DNA from: Thermoproteota archaeon
GTDB lineage: Archaea > Korarchaeota > JAOZGF01 > JAOZFZ01
Direction: 5' to 3'
DNA: 64,000 nucleotides
NCBI GenBank assembly: GCA_027492035.1
Contig: JAOZFT010000007.1
Span: 39,042 to 103,041, forward strand
A model generated the notes under the pieces. The model was given only the letters and a program-made list of their open reading frames with translations. It had not been told where the DNA came from and did no database searches. Below are positions 8,882 to 17,594 of this stretch, piece after piece. The position numbers were made by a program, and so were the translations under genes. Within the stretch, counting starts at the first letter, position 1, and every line of letters starts with the position of its first letter.

Positions 8882-10066
8882 ATTTTCTTCTCAACGACAA
8901 CATTACAGGAAGCCATTAGTTCGAAAAAAGTAGTGAAAAAGTGTAAGGGACTGGAAAGGAATAAACTCCGAGTCTAAAAGGAAATACGCAAGTGCTTGAA
9001 GGATTAAAGGGAATTTAAGAACCCTTTAGGAATTTAAAAAAATACTTAGAAAAGTTGGATATATAGGTATGAACTTATTTATATAAATAAGTATGAATAA
9101 TTCTTACCATAAAATCTAACATTTTTACGGATGCCTCCTCCTCAAAATTTCACCAGGGACTAATCCCTTTAATAGGCAGCACCGACAAAGAGAAATACCT
9201 ATCGCAAGTGAAGGATTTGATAGGTAATTCTTAGTTTTAGAAAGTATCCAGGTAAATGCACTGTTTTTTACTATGAACAATTTAATTCACCTCAGAAGGG
9301 GAGAACACAAAAACATTTAGTTCTGGAAAGGAACCTACTAACTTGCTAAGCAGACGTCAGCCTCTGAGGGCAGGTGTAGATACTTTATTTTTTAGCTCGC
9401 CACAAGATTTGTAACCTAGAGTTGAATTTAAGCAAGATCTTCCGATAAAAGGGTCTATTCTTGGATAGTACAGAATTTGTTGCAGTTCCTAAAATTAAAA
9501 AACTCACTAAAACGCACTTTCACACTTTACGAATTAGTACTCTTCCATTCTCTCACGTCAAAGTTTTTCAATTCTATAATTCTATTGATACACCTAGAAA
9601 GGAAAAATTGGAAGTAGTATCAAAGAAAACTTGAGTTGCTTCTTTTTTCTCCCCACAATTTTTCGAAACAGTTTCCCTAAAATTCCAAAATCTCTTGGTT
9701 TTTATTAATGAAATGTTTAAGGTTCTTCGAGCAGCCTAGCTTTTTTTCTTAATAAAAATAGCTTCTCCAAATTTAAGTAAAAATTTTATCAAATACTTAA
9801 ATTCCTAAAGTCCTTAAAGTTTTCCTAATTGTTTTTTATAATATAAACTTTATATTCCTTATTTACTTTAAGTTCAATATGTGCAATAAGAATACCTTAT
9901 TTCTGGAATAACGGAAAATAGTCCATGAAAAAGGAGGGGGTTCGAAGGTTACAGTAGTATGAAATTAAGATTTTACTTTTTCGTATTTATTAATCTGATT
10001 TTTCACTAAAAACTAGGAAAAATTTTTAACTAACTAATCTCTCTTTTTATTAAGTTTTTTGGAGAG
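8882..10066. other. 1.2-kb gene-free region
   Basis: No open frame with a recognisable protein family, start and ribosome site was found on either strand, although the rest of the window is tightly packed. It contains a 20-base perfect palindrome (9073-9092), short in-frame runs interrupted by stops (for example around 9130-9230 and 9500-9630 on the + strand), and a very AT-rich last 300 bases that must include the fae promoter. The stop-interrupted runs look like decayed coding DNA but match nothing I recognise. A structured non-coding RNA is another possibility. There is no tRNA-like T-arm. Confidence 0.5.
9073..9092. repeat. 20-base perfect AT palindrome
   Basis: The sequence ACTTATTTAT followed directly by its reverse complement forms a perfect dyad with no loop. 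It lies 190 bases after the MFS gene in the gene-free region. It could be an operator for a dimeric regulator, the stem of an RNA or a chance AT-rich dyad. No second copy was noticed. Confidence 0.45.
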
Positions 10067-10567
10067 GTGAAGGTACAGTTGTTGTTAGTTGGTGAAGCGT
10101 TAGTTGGTGAAGGGAATGAAGTGGCTCACATAGATTTATTGATAGGTGACAAGGATGGCCCGGTTGGCTATGCCTTCAGCAATTCATTAGCTTCACCTAG
10201 AGAAGGGCACACTCCTTTGTTAGCTGTCTTGGAACCTAATCTTCAACCTAAACCTTCCACTTTAATTATAAATAAAGTTACAATAAAAAATTCGGCTCAA
10301 GCTGTGTTGATGTTTGGTCCTGCTCAAGCAGCAGTAGCTAAAGCTGTAGCTGACAGCGTAGAGGAAGGAGTTATTCCGAGAGACATGGCTGAAGATCTTG
10401 TTGTAATAGTTTCAGTTTTTATTCACTGGAAAGCCAGAGATAAAAAGAAAATTTACGACTACAATTACGAAGCCACAAAACTTGCAATTAAAAGAGCATT
10501 TAAGGAAGAGCCTTCAGTGGAAGAGGTTTTGTCCAAGAAAGATAAGGCCAAGCATCCATTTGCATAA
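10067..10567 (+). CDS. fae: Formaldehyde-activating enzyme
   Basis: 166 residues that read along their whole length as Fae: [17 protein letters not shown] near the N terminus with the catalytic histidine (His21), [41 protein letters not shown], and the C-terminal [16 protein letters not shown] and AKHPFA. Fae condenses formaldehyde with tetrahydromethanopterin to give methylene-H4MPT in the cytosol. It is a stand-alone Fae, not the Fae-Hps fusion of many archaea. GTG start with GGAGAG just upstream. With the methanopterin-biosynthesis genes 4 kb downstream it indicates an H4MPT-type C1 carrier. The 1.2-kb upstream gap and the 270-base gap after it suggest it is transcribed alone. Confidence 0.95.
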   Translation: MKVQLLLVGEALVGEGNEVAHIDLLIGDKDGPVGYAFSNSLASPREGHTPLLAVLEPNLQPKPSTLIINKVTIKNSAQAVLMFGPAQAAVAKAVADSVEEGVIPRDMAEDLVVIVSVFIHWKARDKKKIYDYNYEATKLAIKRAFKEEPSVEEVLSKKDKAKHPFA

Positions 10568-10793
10568 ATTTACCTTAGTTGCCACCAACTCTTTTCCTTT
10601 TTTTAAAAACTGGGAAGAAATTTGCAGACCCTGTTAACTCTTTTTTACATTTCTATACAAAATTTTAGTTAAAAAAAGGTTTTTACATTTTAGACATGAG
10701 AATCGGGAAAATTAAATTTGTTTTCTTCCTTTTCCATGTTTTTCCACAAAAGTCCTTTTTTACCTTTTTCCCAGGATTTAAAAAGTGGAAAAA

Positions 10794-10801
10794 TTTATAA
10801 A
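10794..10801 (+). promoter_or_regulatory. Archaeal TATA box for the wHTH/VIT-like gene
   Basis: TTTATAAA, preceded by a purine-rich GGAAAAA (possible BRE), sits 39-46 bases before the ATG at 10840. Transcription would be expected to start about 25 bases downstream, leaving a short leader that contains the GGTGG ribosome site. Confidence 0.5.
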
Positions 10802-10839
10802 CAGCCTAAACAAAATCTTTAGGTGGTGGATTCTTTAAT

Positions 10840-11676
10840 ATGTCGTTTGAAATCCAGGAGCTTCCTGACATCATTAAACTAGTTATTCTACTAAGTTTCA
10901 ATAGGGAAGAGAGTTTAACAAGGTCTCAATTGAAAAATAAACTTGAACATTATTTAGAAAGAAGAGGCTCTATTGATTTAGCTGATTTAGAAGAAGCTTT
11001 AGAAGAATTAATTTCTGAAGGCCTCATTGTGAAACTTAATGGCAAATATGGTTTAACAAAGGAAGGAGTTAAATTAAGCAGTAAATGGAGGAGTCTATTA
11101 ACTAGTAGAAGCCCTATTCTGGAGTTCATTGCCGGATTAACTGATGGAGCTGTTACAGGTTTAGTTATTGTGTTTTCAGCTTTTCTAGCTCATTTAGCCT
11201 TAAAAACAGTGATTTACTCTTCTATTTTAACTTTAACTGCTGTTTCCATAACGAATTTTTCAAGTTTCTTATTAGGCGGAAAAACTGAAGATATAGCAAA
11301 TGCTCTTTCCTTCAAAACATTAGTTGAATTCAGTTTAAGAGACATCTCTGATAAAGCGGAGAGAAGAAAATCTTTCAAATTAGTTAAGCGTTTATTTTCA
11401 ATTTTGAAGAAGGAAATATCTAAAACTAACTTTTTATCTGCTGCAACAGGTGCAATTACAACTTTTGCTTCAGGTATTGTTCCAGTAGCTGCATTTATTT
11501 TTTTGAAGACACCTCTAAACATTTTCTTTTCATTGATTGCTTTAAGCGTAATAGTAGTTTTTCTAATTTACTATCGTGTCAAGAAATCTAAGGAGAAGTG
11601 GAAAACAACAGTTTCTGAAACGCTGTTAATCCTTACCCTGGCATCGATTGCTTCATTGATGATTAGTTCCCTGTAA
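10840..11676 (+). CDS. Winged-helix domain fused to VIT1/CCC1-like membrane protein
   Basis: 278 residues in two parts. Residues 1-85 look like a cytosolic winged helix (TRSQLKNKLEHYLERRG, DLEEALEELISEGLIVKLNGKYGLTKEG). Residues 90-278 hold about five membrane helices, starting with EFIAGLTDGAVTGLVIVFSA and including ATGAITTFASGIVPVAAF, which resemble the first and fourth helices of VIT1/CCC1 iron/manganese transporters. The ATG has GGTGGTGG upstream. It is probably monocistronic, with its own TATA box. A membrane-tethered DNA-binding or metal-responsive regulator, or simply a transporter with a regulatory domain, would fit. Metal specificity and DNA binding are inference. Confidence 0.6.
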   Translation: MSFEIQELPDIIKLVILLSFNREESLTRSQLKNKLEHYLERRGSIDLADLEEALEELISEGLIVKLNGKYGLTKEGVKLSSKWRSLLTSRSPILEFIAGLTDGAVTGLVIVFSAFLAHLALKTVIYSSILTLTAVSITNFSSFLLGGKTEDIANALSFKTLVEFSLRDISDKAERRKSFKLVKRLFSILKKEISKTNFLSAATGAITTFASGIVPVAAFIFLKTPLNIFFSLIALSVIVVFLIYYRVKKSKEKWKTTVSETLLILTLASIASLMISSL

Positions 11677-11697
11677 ACACTTCAATTAAATATTTAA

Positions 11698-13554
11698 TTA
11701 ATTGTAGGGGTAATTCTTTTCAGATAAAGGTATTTGACGGTAGATGTAACCTAAAGGAATCCCTAGGCTCCATGCTTGGGGGTAAACTTGTTTCGCGTGG
11801 TTATTAACTGCTAACCGGTAGAAAAGCTTGTATCTAGCGTCAACATCCACATTAGGCTTAAACCTATCCCAAACGTTTTTGCATTGGCAGTAAGGATTAT
11901 GCCAGTTATCCCAGGGTACACCACCCCAGGTGTATCCCCGCAGGTCCTTGTAGGTTTCCATGTTCAGTATAATGTCTTGTTCGTAAGGGTTTGTTCTCCA
12001 TACTTTGTCTCTTGGGTTGTAATAAACTGGAAATGCATGTCCTAAAGTACCTATGATTGCTGGGACGTTAACGTAGCGAAGAAGAAGCGATTGAATATAC
12101 GCATTATCCATGCATGCACCTATGAATTTTCCTGTTTTTGTGAAGTAACTCCAGTACCATTCTATGTGGAAAGGACAACGGAATTCTCCTACAATTACTC
12201 TACCATTAACAATTATTTCTTCTGGCACATCAAAATCCACGTGTTCATTGTTGATGAAGAAATAATCATCTAGGTTTGCTGCTAACCTATCTATTTTTGT
12301 GAGGTATCTGAAAAGGTACTTCTTCTGCATACTTTTATAAGGCATGTTGATTTCTACAGGTTCATTTTCCCCCAGGAATTCTTTAACCATAAATTCCCTC
12401 CCTTTGAAGCTGAAATTTCCAGCTATTAAAAACATGAAGTCGTTAATGTTTTGTGGCCTCTTTAAAACCCCTGAATAAATGTAATGCCAGTTCCAAACAC
12501 CCCAATTGCCTGTTTTATCGGTTATTTCTTTGAAATTAGGGTAAAATTGCCCGGGAAAATCCCAAACTAATGCTATATCTGCTTCTAATGGGTAGTTTTT
12601 GGCTTGCCAGTCTCCACCGTATTTCTTTATTATTTGGTCGGTTTCAATGACAAAATCTAAAATTTTGGGGACGTAGTGCATGATCGCTACAGTTACTTTG
12701 TCATCACTTATAGTGCTAAGTGCACCGTAATCTATACTGCAGGCTAAAACAATTCGGTAATAACTTTCAGGAATCTCCCTATCTTCAACTAAATGAAGTA
12801 AAACTTGCAGTTGGGTGTTGTATCTAGGAACTTTAAAACTGAACCTACTTTCATCCGGTAAACCGTATTCGTCAATAAGGTAGAGTCCCTTCTTTACTTG
12901 GTAATCTTTTTTTGAAACATTTATAATTTGCTCTAACTGCTTTATAGCTGCCAATTCCTTAGAAGAAACACCATCCTTAATTTCCGGCAACTCAAGCAGA
13001 TCATCTGTTAAATACCCCAAATTGTAAGGAGAGGCCTTTTTTGAATATGTAATATTTAATTTTGATAGATCTCCTTCATCGACACCATCCAAAACATACT
13101 TAGAAACAAGTACCCTAAACAAGTCTTTTTTCTTAAGTGCTAACTGGAAAAATTTCTCTTCCAAACTGGAAATCTTTTTATCTTCAAAGAACAAGCCTGT
13201 TTCAAGAATCCATTGAGCAGCGTTACGGTTTTTAGATTCAGCTTTCTTGATTAAGTCAATATATTTCAATACCTCTGTGAGATTTGCTTTTTCGGAGTAG
13301 ACTTCAGGCATTTTTAACAAGCAAGGAGCCATATCACCCAAGCTAGAAGCTTTCTCAATAACTAATTTGCCATATTCATCTAAACCATTTCTTGTAAGTT
13401 CAGAGTAGTAAGGGTTGTTTGTGTATAGCCACTCCACGAATCTAGGGTTTAGTTTATAAATTCTTCCTAAAAAGGGGGTTGAATTTGCCACTGCAAAAAA
13501 GAAGATGGGAATGAATAACAGTACAAGCCACGTAACCAGCAGCAAGTACTTCAT
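11698..13554 (-). CDS. Membrane-anchored/exported transglutaminase-like protein
   Basis: 618 residues. An N-terminal hydrophobic helix (about residues 3-22) is a signal anchor with no lipobox. A long middle region of helices and beta strands is unrecognised. From about residue 460 there is a transglutaminase-like (papain-fold) domain with a plausible triad: the cysteine in GACMDNAY (about 479), the histidine in GHAFPVYY (about 507), and the acidic residue in the NPYEQD segment (about 525). Such exported domains act as proteases, amidases or cross-linkers on surface proteins; the substrate is unknown. It converges with the winged-helix/VIT gene, whose stop lies 21 bases away. The C-terminal tail after the domain is tryptophan- and tyrosine-rich. 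Confidence 0.7.
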   Translation of the reverse strand: MKYLLLVTWLVLLFIPIFFFAVANSTPFLGRIYKLNPRFVEWLYTNNPYYSELTRNGLDEYGKLVIEKASSLGDMAPCLLKMPEVYSEKANLTEVLKYIDLIKKAESKNRNAAQWILETGLFFEDKKISSLEEKFFQLALKKKDLFRVLVSKYVLDGVDEGDLSKLNITYSKKASPYNLGYLTDDLLELPEIKDGVSSKELAAIKQLEQIINVSKKDYQVKKGLYLIDEYGLPDESRFSFKVPRYNTQLQVLLHLVEDREIPESYYRIVLACSIDYGALSTISDDKVTVAIMHYVPKILDFVIETDQIIKKYGGDWQAKNYPLEADIALVWDFPGQFYPNFKEITDKTGNWGVWNWHYIYSGVLKRPQNINDFMFLIAGNFSFKGREFMVKEFLGENEPVEINMPYKSMQKKYLFRYLTKIDRLAANLDDYFFINNEHVDFDVPEEIIVNGRVIVGEFRCPFHIEWYWSYFTKTGKFIGACMDNAYIQSLLLRYVNVPAIIGTLGHAFPVYYNPRDKVWRTNPYEQDIILNMETYKDLRGYTWGGVPWDNWHNPYCQCKNVWDRFKPNVDVDARYKLFYRLAVNNHAKQVYPQAWSLGIPLGYIYRQIPLSEKNYPYN

Positions 13555-13861
13555 TTTTAAATCAAGCCTTCTTTTACAAAGATTAAGTTACTGTGAAAAA
13601 GTAATGACGCATTGCCCTTTAAAGTTTTTACATCCAAATATTTTATTAAAGTCTTTTAAGTTTCTATGTCTTTAAAGTGAAAGAAGGCTCTCTATAATTT
13701 CTTTTAGAAGGAGAAAATAATATTGATTCGATTTTGCAATGAAGAATTTTCTTTTTAATCTAATTTTAGCTTTGCTTTGATTTTAAGAAGAGATAAAAAT
13801 TTTTACTGCAAATACTCCCTCTGAATCGTTTTTCCAAACTTTTCAAGTTTTTGCAGGGAGG
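13555..13861. other. Divergent intergenic region
   Basis: Gene-free and strongly AT-rich. It separates the leftward transglutaminase-like gene from the rightward methanopterin-biosynthesis genes and must carry both promoters. Several TTTAAA and TATTTTAT stretches could be TATA boxes; none stands out. The right end carries the GGGAGG ribosome site for the DUF447 gene. Confidence 0.5.
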
Positions 13862-14560
13862 TTGTTGAAAGGAGTAACAAAGTTGCTGGAGGTGATTGGG
13901 ATTTCCAGTTGGGGTTTCATGCTTAAAGAGCTTGGTTTCAGAGATTATTCCTTTGTCGAAACAGTTGTTTCAACTTATTCAGGAAATATAAAGAATTTCG
14001 CGCCTATTGGAGTAGTTAAAAAGGGGAGGAATCTTTATTTAAAACTTTTTAAAATAACAAAAACCTACAGAAACATTTCGGAAAACAAGGAATGCGTAAT
14101 AAACGTAGTTAGCGACGTTGAAATATTTTATTTAGCTCTTTTCAAGGAAAAACTGGGTGTGAATAAACGTTTTCCGAATTTTTTCCTTCCTAGTTTAACT
14201 GTGGATGCACCAAGGGTGAAAGGAGCTGATGCATATGTGGAGGCTGAAGCTGAAAACTTTAAAACTTTGACTAATGGAAAAGTTGAGGTTAAGTTGAGGA
14301 TTAAATTTGTTGAAATAGTGAACCCTAGACCTAAAGTTTTCTGCAGATGCGATTTTGCAGTGATCGAAAGCTTAATTCATTTAACACGAATTCCTGTATT
14401 TGTTTCTCAAAAGAGATGGGTAGAGGCTGAGAAGCTGATTAAATTAATTGAGTACTACAAGGAGTTGGTTGAAAGAGTTTGTCCAAAGTCAGAACATATA
14501 AAAATAATGGGTAAGGTGGCTGAAGAAAATGAGCAATGGAAGAAAAAAATTGCTGGTTGA
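13862..14560 (+). CDS. DUF447 family protein (FMN-binding split barrel fold), methanopterin-associated
   Basis: 232 residues. The segment around residues 30-60 (VETVVSTYSGNIKNFAPIGVVKKG) and DFAVIESLIHLTRIP near residue 160-175 match DUF447, a flavin-reductase-like split-barrel family whose genes cluster with tetrahydromethanopterin biosynthesis in methanogens and methylotrophic bacteria. Its exact step is not established. The position fits: the 3' end overlaps beta-RFAP synthase by 32 bases. The start is uncertain, because tandem TTG codons follow GGGAGG directly, and a later GTG at about residue 12 also has a GGAGG upstream. It could be a reductase or oxidoreductase in pterin-cofactor synthesis, an inference from neighbourhood. 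Confidence 0.7.
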   Translation: MLKGVTKLLEVIGISSWGFMLKELGFRDYSFVETVVSTYSGNIKNFAPIGVVKKGRNLYLKLFKITKTYRNISENKECVINVVSDVEIFYLALFKEKLGVNKRFPNFFLPSLTVDAPRVKGADAYVEAEAENFKTLTNGKVEVKLRIKFVEIVNPRPKVFCRCDFAVIESLIHLTRIPVFVSQKRWVEAEKLIKLIEYYKELVERVCPKSEHIKIMGKVAEENEQWKKKIAG

Positions 14561-15506
14561 CACACCTTCACGGCTTCATTTTGGGATGATTGATTTGAAA
14601 GGGGACTTAGGAAGGTTGTATGGTTCATTAGGGTTAGCGTTAAAAAAACCAGGATATAAAATAAAGGTTGAGGAAAGTGAAGAATTAACAGTAAAGGGAT
14701 TTCAAGGTAGAAGAGCCTTAGTGATACTTAAAAAATTACTTGAAAGAATGAATGTAAAAAGAAAGTTTTTGGTGAGCATTGACGAAGCTATACCTGAACA
14801 TGTGGGGTTGGGTTCCGGCACCCAATTAACTTTAGGTTTAGGTTTGGCTGTAGCGAAAGTGCTCAATATTAAAATTGACGTAGAAGAAATTGCTGCTTTA
14901 ACAGGAAGAGGGGAAGAATCAGGGGTTGGGATCTATGTTTTCAAACATGGAGGATTTGTTTTAGATGGAGGTAAGAATATAAGAGAGAAGAGAGGCATTC
15001 CTCCCTTACTTTTGAGGATTCCCTTCCCTGAGAACTGGTTCTTTATAGTTGCAACTCCGGAAATAGAGAGGGGAGTGTCTGGAATTAAGGAGAAAGAAAT
15101 TTTTAGGGAGCCATTCAAGTGGTTGAGTTCTGATTTACCAAGGAAAAAGTCACATTTACTTCTTATGAAAATGATTCCTGCATTAGTAGAGAAAGAAATT
15201 GAAGTGTTCGGAGAAGCATTGACGGAGTTTGAGAAATTGACAGGTGAATCTTTCTTACGGTTCCAGGAAGGTATTTACAGACACCCAATAATAAGGAAGG
15301 GTGTAGAGTTACTTTTAGAAAATGGTTGTGTAGCCGCTGGACAAAGCTCTTGGGGCCCCACCTTCTATGGTTTAACGGATAATTTGAAAAAAGGCAGGAA
15401 CTTAGCTAAGGCTATAAAGGATCTTTTTGCTAAAGAGAAAGTAAAAGGAGTTGTTTTTGTCAGTAAAGCACGTAATGAAGGTGCTAAAATTAAAACAATA
15501 AGCTGA
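14529..15506 (+). CDS. Beta-ribofuranosylaminobenzene 5'-phosphate synthase
   Basis: 325 residues of the GHMP-kinase-like beta-RFAP synthase family. The N terminus VDTPSRLHFGMIDLKGDLGR is diagnostic, and PEHVGLGSGTQLTLGLGLA near residues 90-108 is the GHMP phosphate-binding loop. GRGEESGVGIYVFKHGGFVLDGG and a C-terminal AAGQSSWGPTFYG also match. The enzyme joins p-aminobenzoate-type arylamine and PRPP with decarboxylation, the first committed step toward methanopterin's arylamine side chain. Its start lies inside the DUF447 gene, so the two are coupled. It is the strongest local evidence that this organism makes its own methanopterin-type cofactor. Confidence 0.92.
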   Translation: MSNGRKKLLVDTPSRLHFGMIDLKGDLGRLYGSLGLALKKPGYKIKVEESEELTVKGFQGRRALVILKKLLERMNVKRKFLVSIDEAIPEHVGLGSGTQLTLGLGLAVAKVLNIKIDVEEIAALTGRGEESGVGIYVFKHGGFVLDGGKNIREKRGIPPLLLRIPFPENWFFIVATPEIERGVSGIKEKEIFREPFKWLSSDLPRKKSHLLLMKMIPALVEKEIEVFGEALTEFEKLTGESFLRFQEGIYRHPIIRKGVELLLENGCVAAGQSSWGPTFYGLTDNLKKGRNLAKAIKDLFAKEKVKGVVFVSKARNEGAKIKTIS

Positions 15507-15558
15507 AAGCCAGAAGGGACAAACTGTTTGATCTCTTACCTCTATAACGCAGGAACTG

Positions 15559-16590
15559 TTAAGGTTTGAAACCGTTAAGTATAGCTAAGTAGATCGTGTT
15601 AGCTGTTAAATCGGCTGTTGTTCCAGGGTTCAACTTCTTTTGTTTCAATTCTTCATCTAACTTCTCTATTTCCCTCCTTCCCTCTTTAGTTTTCAGTCCT
15701 CCGAGCTTAAGAATTTCCTTTGCCCTCTTACTTACCTCGATGGAGGTTTTTAACCCCTTTTTTACAGCCTCCTTTATATCCCTCACGCCACTTCTCAAAC
15801 CTACTTTTCTAGCAATGAAAGTGTCAGGGTGGGAAGCCAAAATTTTCAAGAAAGTGTGGACAGTTGCTGTGTTCACACTCCCTGTTTCATTTAAAACTTT
15901 AAAAAATGTTTTTAGCCCTGTTTGGAAAGAAATATTCATTTTTGAAACCCATTCACGGGAGATATTGTCCCATGAACTTGAAATCTCCATTACTTCATAG
16001 AGAGTCAATTTCTCCTTCATTATTTCTTCTTTAAAATTTTCTTTGTTTATATCTGGAGCTTTAACATTTACTAATTCACCTAGGGTAGTTGAAGAAACTT
16101 CATATATGCCTTGATAAACACTTATAGTATCTTCAACTGTGGTTGAAGACACTATTTGGGAAAAGTTTTCCTTTAAATCAAGTAAACTTGCCCTTTTTAA
16201 TGAGGAGCATATTCCAACAGCAGCTGTTAAGGGTATGAAAAGCAAAATTACTCCAAGATGAGTATTACCTCCCCTATGCCAACTTTTAACTTCTCTCAGT
16301 GACCTCAAAATCAGCTCCCCTACCTTAACGCTTCTAAGTTTCTTATTTTTAATCCCTACTCTGTATCCCCTCAAAAAGGCCTCCTTCACAGCCGGGGCTA
16401 AAGCTATACTCCCAGCAATGAATTCCTCAAAAGTGGTATCTTTAAAATCACTTGTTCTGTGGATATTTCCAGGTTTTGGATAACCACTTACTTCCAAAGC
16501 TGCAGCTAACTGAGCAGCTAAAGCCACGTTTTGGCTGACTTTAGACAAGCTGCCGTCAAGAAATTTTTCGCACAGAAATAATTGTTTCAT
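15559..16590 (-). CDS. CitG/MdcB-like triphosphoribosyl-dephospho-CoA synthase family protein
   Basis: 343 residues. Two family motifs are obvious: SGYPKPGNIHRTSDFKDTTFEEF (residues about 38-60) and HRGGNTHLGVILLFIPL (about 106-122), both in the nucleotide-binding core of the CitG family. CitG condenses ATP with dephospho-CoA to make the citrate/malonate lyase prosthetic-group precursor. No such lyases are seen here. CitG-like proteins recur beside methanopterin genes, so a role in pterin-cofactor synthesis is more likely. It converges with beta-RFAP synthase, 52 bases apart. The length exceeds the roughly 290 residues of bacterial CitG because of a lysine-rich C-terminal part. Confidence 0.75.
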   Translation of the reverse strand: MKQLFLCEKFLDGSLSKVSQNVALAAQLAAALEVSGYPKPGNIHRTSDFKDTTFEEFIAGSIALAPAVKEAFLRGYRVGIKNKKLRSVKVGELILRSLREVKSWHRGGNTHLGVILLFIPLTAAVGICSSLKRASLLDLKENFSQIVSSTTVEDTISVYQGIYEVSSTTLGELVNVKAPDINKENFKEEIMKEKLTLYEVMEISSSWDNISREWVSKMNISFQTGLKTFFKVLNETGSVNTATVHTFLKILASHPDTFIARKVGLRSGVRDIKEAVKKGLKTSIEVSKRAKEILKLGGLKTKEGRREIEKLDEELKQKKLNPGTTADLTANTIYLAILNGFKP

Positions 16591-16653
16591 TTAAAATCCC
16601 TTTCTAAGTTTCTAGGTGGAGAAATATGCTTAAGCTTTAATAAAGCTTTAAAT

Positions 16654-16788
16654 ATGCCTCAACATGTTTGGGTTAAAAAGGTAGAGGTAAAGGTAGAGGT
16701 ACCCTTAATTTTTCTGAAAAAAGTTTCTTTAAATTTATTGAAGGTTTCTGAAGGTGAAAAAATAAAAAACTGGTTATTCTTGAAGTAG
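16654..16788 (+). CDS. Possible 44-residue small basic protein
   Basis: A short frame starting ATG CCT CAA with alternating valine/charged residues (KKVEVKVEVP) followed by a leucine-rich amphipathic stretch ending GEKIKNWLFLK. There is no clear ribosome site before the ATG, only AT-rich sequence. It lies between the divergent CitG-like gene and the CPBP protease gene, 26 bases before the latter, and could be its small partner or leader peptide. I recognise no family, and chance is a real alternative. Confidence 0.25.
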   Translation: MPQHVWVKKVEVKVEVPLIFLKKVSLNLLKVSEGEKIKNWLFLK

Positions 16789-16814
16789 TGAAGCAGTGTA
16801 AAGGATGAAAATAA

Positions 16815-17594
16815 ATGACTGAGACCAAAGGTGGAAATGAAGTATTAGGTAATGGAAAACTAGTTTTTTATGCTTTTTTAGTGTTTATAGGTGCAATGGT
16901 TTTACAAGGCTTACTTGAAGGTTTATTGATTATATCTTACGCTTACTTACAAGGTTTAAATATCTTAACTCACACCGAAGAACTTTTTAATGTTTTGAAG
17001 AAGTTAATGAAAGTCTTAGTTTTAATTACAGATTTTGTTTTTATCTTTTCCTCATTGATGGTTTTCAGAAGAATTTATAATCCGAAAGTGAAATTATTTC
17101 CTGAGAAAAAAACTAAATTACTTCTTGGTTTAGTGGCTGCTTTTCTAGGTTTTCTCTCCGCCGTGCTGGTTACTTACCTCTTCGCTTTCATTCTTAAATT
17201 TAAGGTTCCAAAGTGGTTTGTAGAAGTTTCTAAGCCGGTAGATTTGCCAGATTTCATTTGCTGGCTTGGTATTATTTGGTTAACTGTTGGACCAGCTGAG
17301 GAACTTTTCTTTAGAGGAGTTATTCAAGAATATTTTACTAAATGGGGAGGTGAAGTCTCAGGAATTATTTTCTCGTCCCTATTCTTTGCTTTAGCCCATA
17401 CACAGTTTAATTTATGGGTTAGGTTCCCTGGCCCGTTTGTTACTAGTCTAGTTTACAGTTACTTCTATACTAAAACAAAAAGTTTAGCTCCTGTTTGGTT
17501 AGCTCATTCTTTACATGACACCATTGCTTACGCTTTGCTCTTTTTTACCTCGGTTGATCCTATTAAAATCTTAAATGTTCTTTTCTCTGCTTAG
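16815..17594 (+). CDS. CPBP (Abi/Rce1) family intramembrane metalloprotease
   Basis: 259 residues, about eight hydrophobic helices. The family motifs are present: EELFFRGVIQEYF near residue 160 (the EExxxR box), SLFFALAHTQFN near 188-199 (FxxxH) and LAHSLHDTIAY near 228-238 with the last histidine. Members are intramembrane glutamate/zinc-type endopeptidases or CAAX-processing-like proteases, and some give bacteriocin self-immunity. The substrate is unknown. The 3' end overlaps the 3' end of the opposing nucleoside ABC ATPase gene by 32 bases. Confidence 0.8.
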   Translation: MTETKGGNEVLGNGKLVFYAFLVFIGAMVLQGLLEGLLIISYAYLQGLNILTHTEELFNVLKKLMKVLVLITDFVFIFSSLMVFRRIYNPKVKLFPEKKTKLLLGLVAAFLGFLSAVLVTYLFAFILKFKVPKWFVEVSKPVDLPDFICWLGIIWLTVGPAEELFFRGVIQEYFTKWGGEVSGIIFSSLFFALAHTQFNLWVRFPGPFVTSLVYSYFYTKTKSLAPVWLAHSLHDTIAYALLFFTSVDPIKILNVLFSA

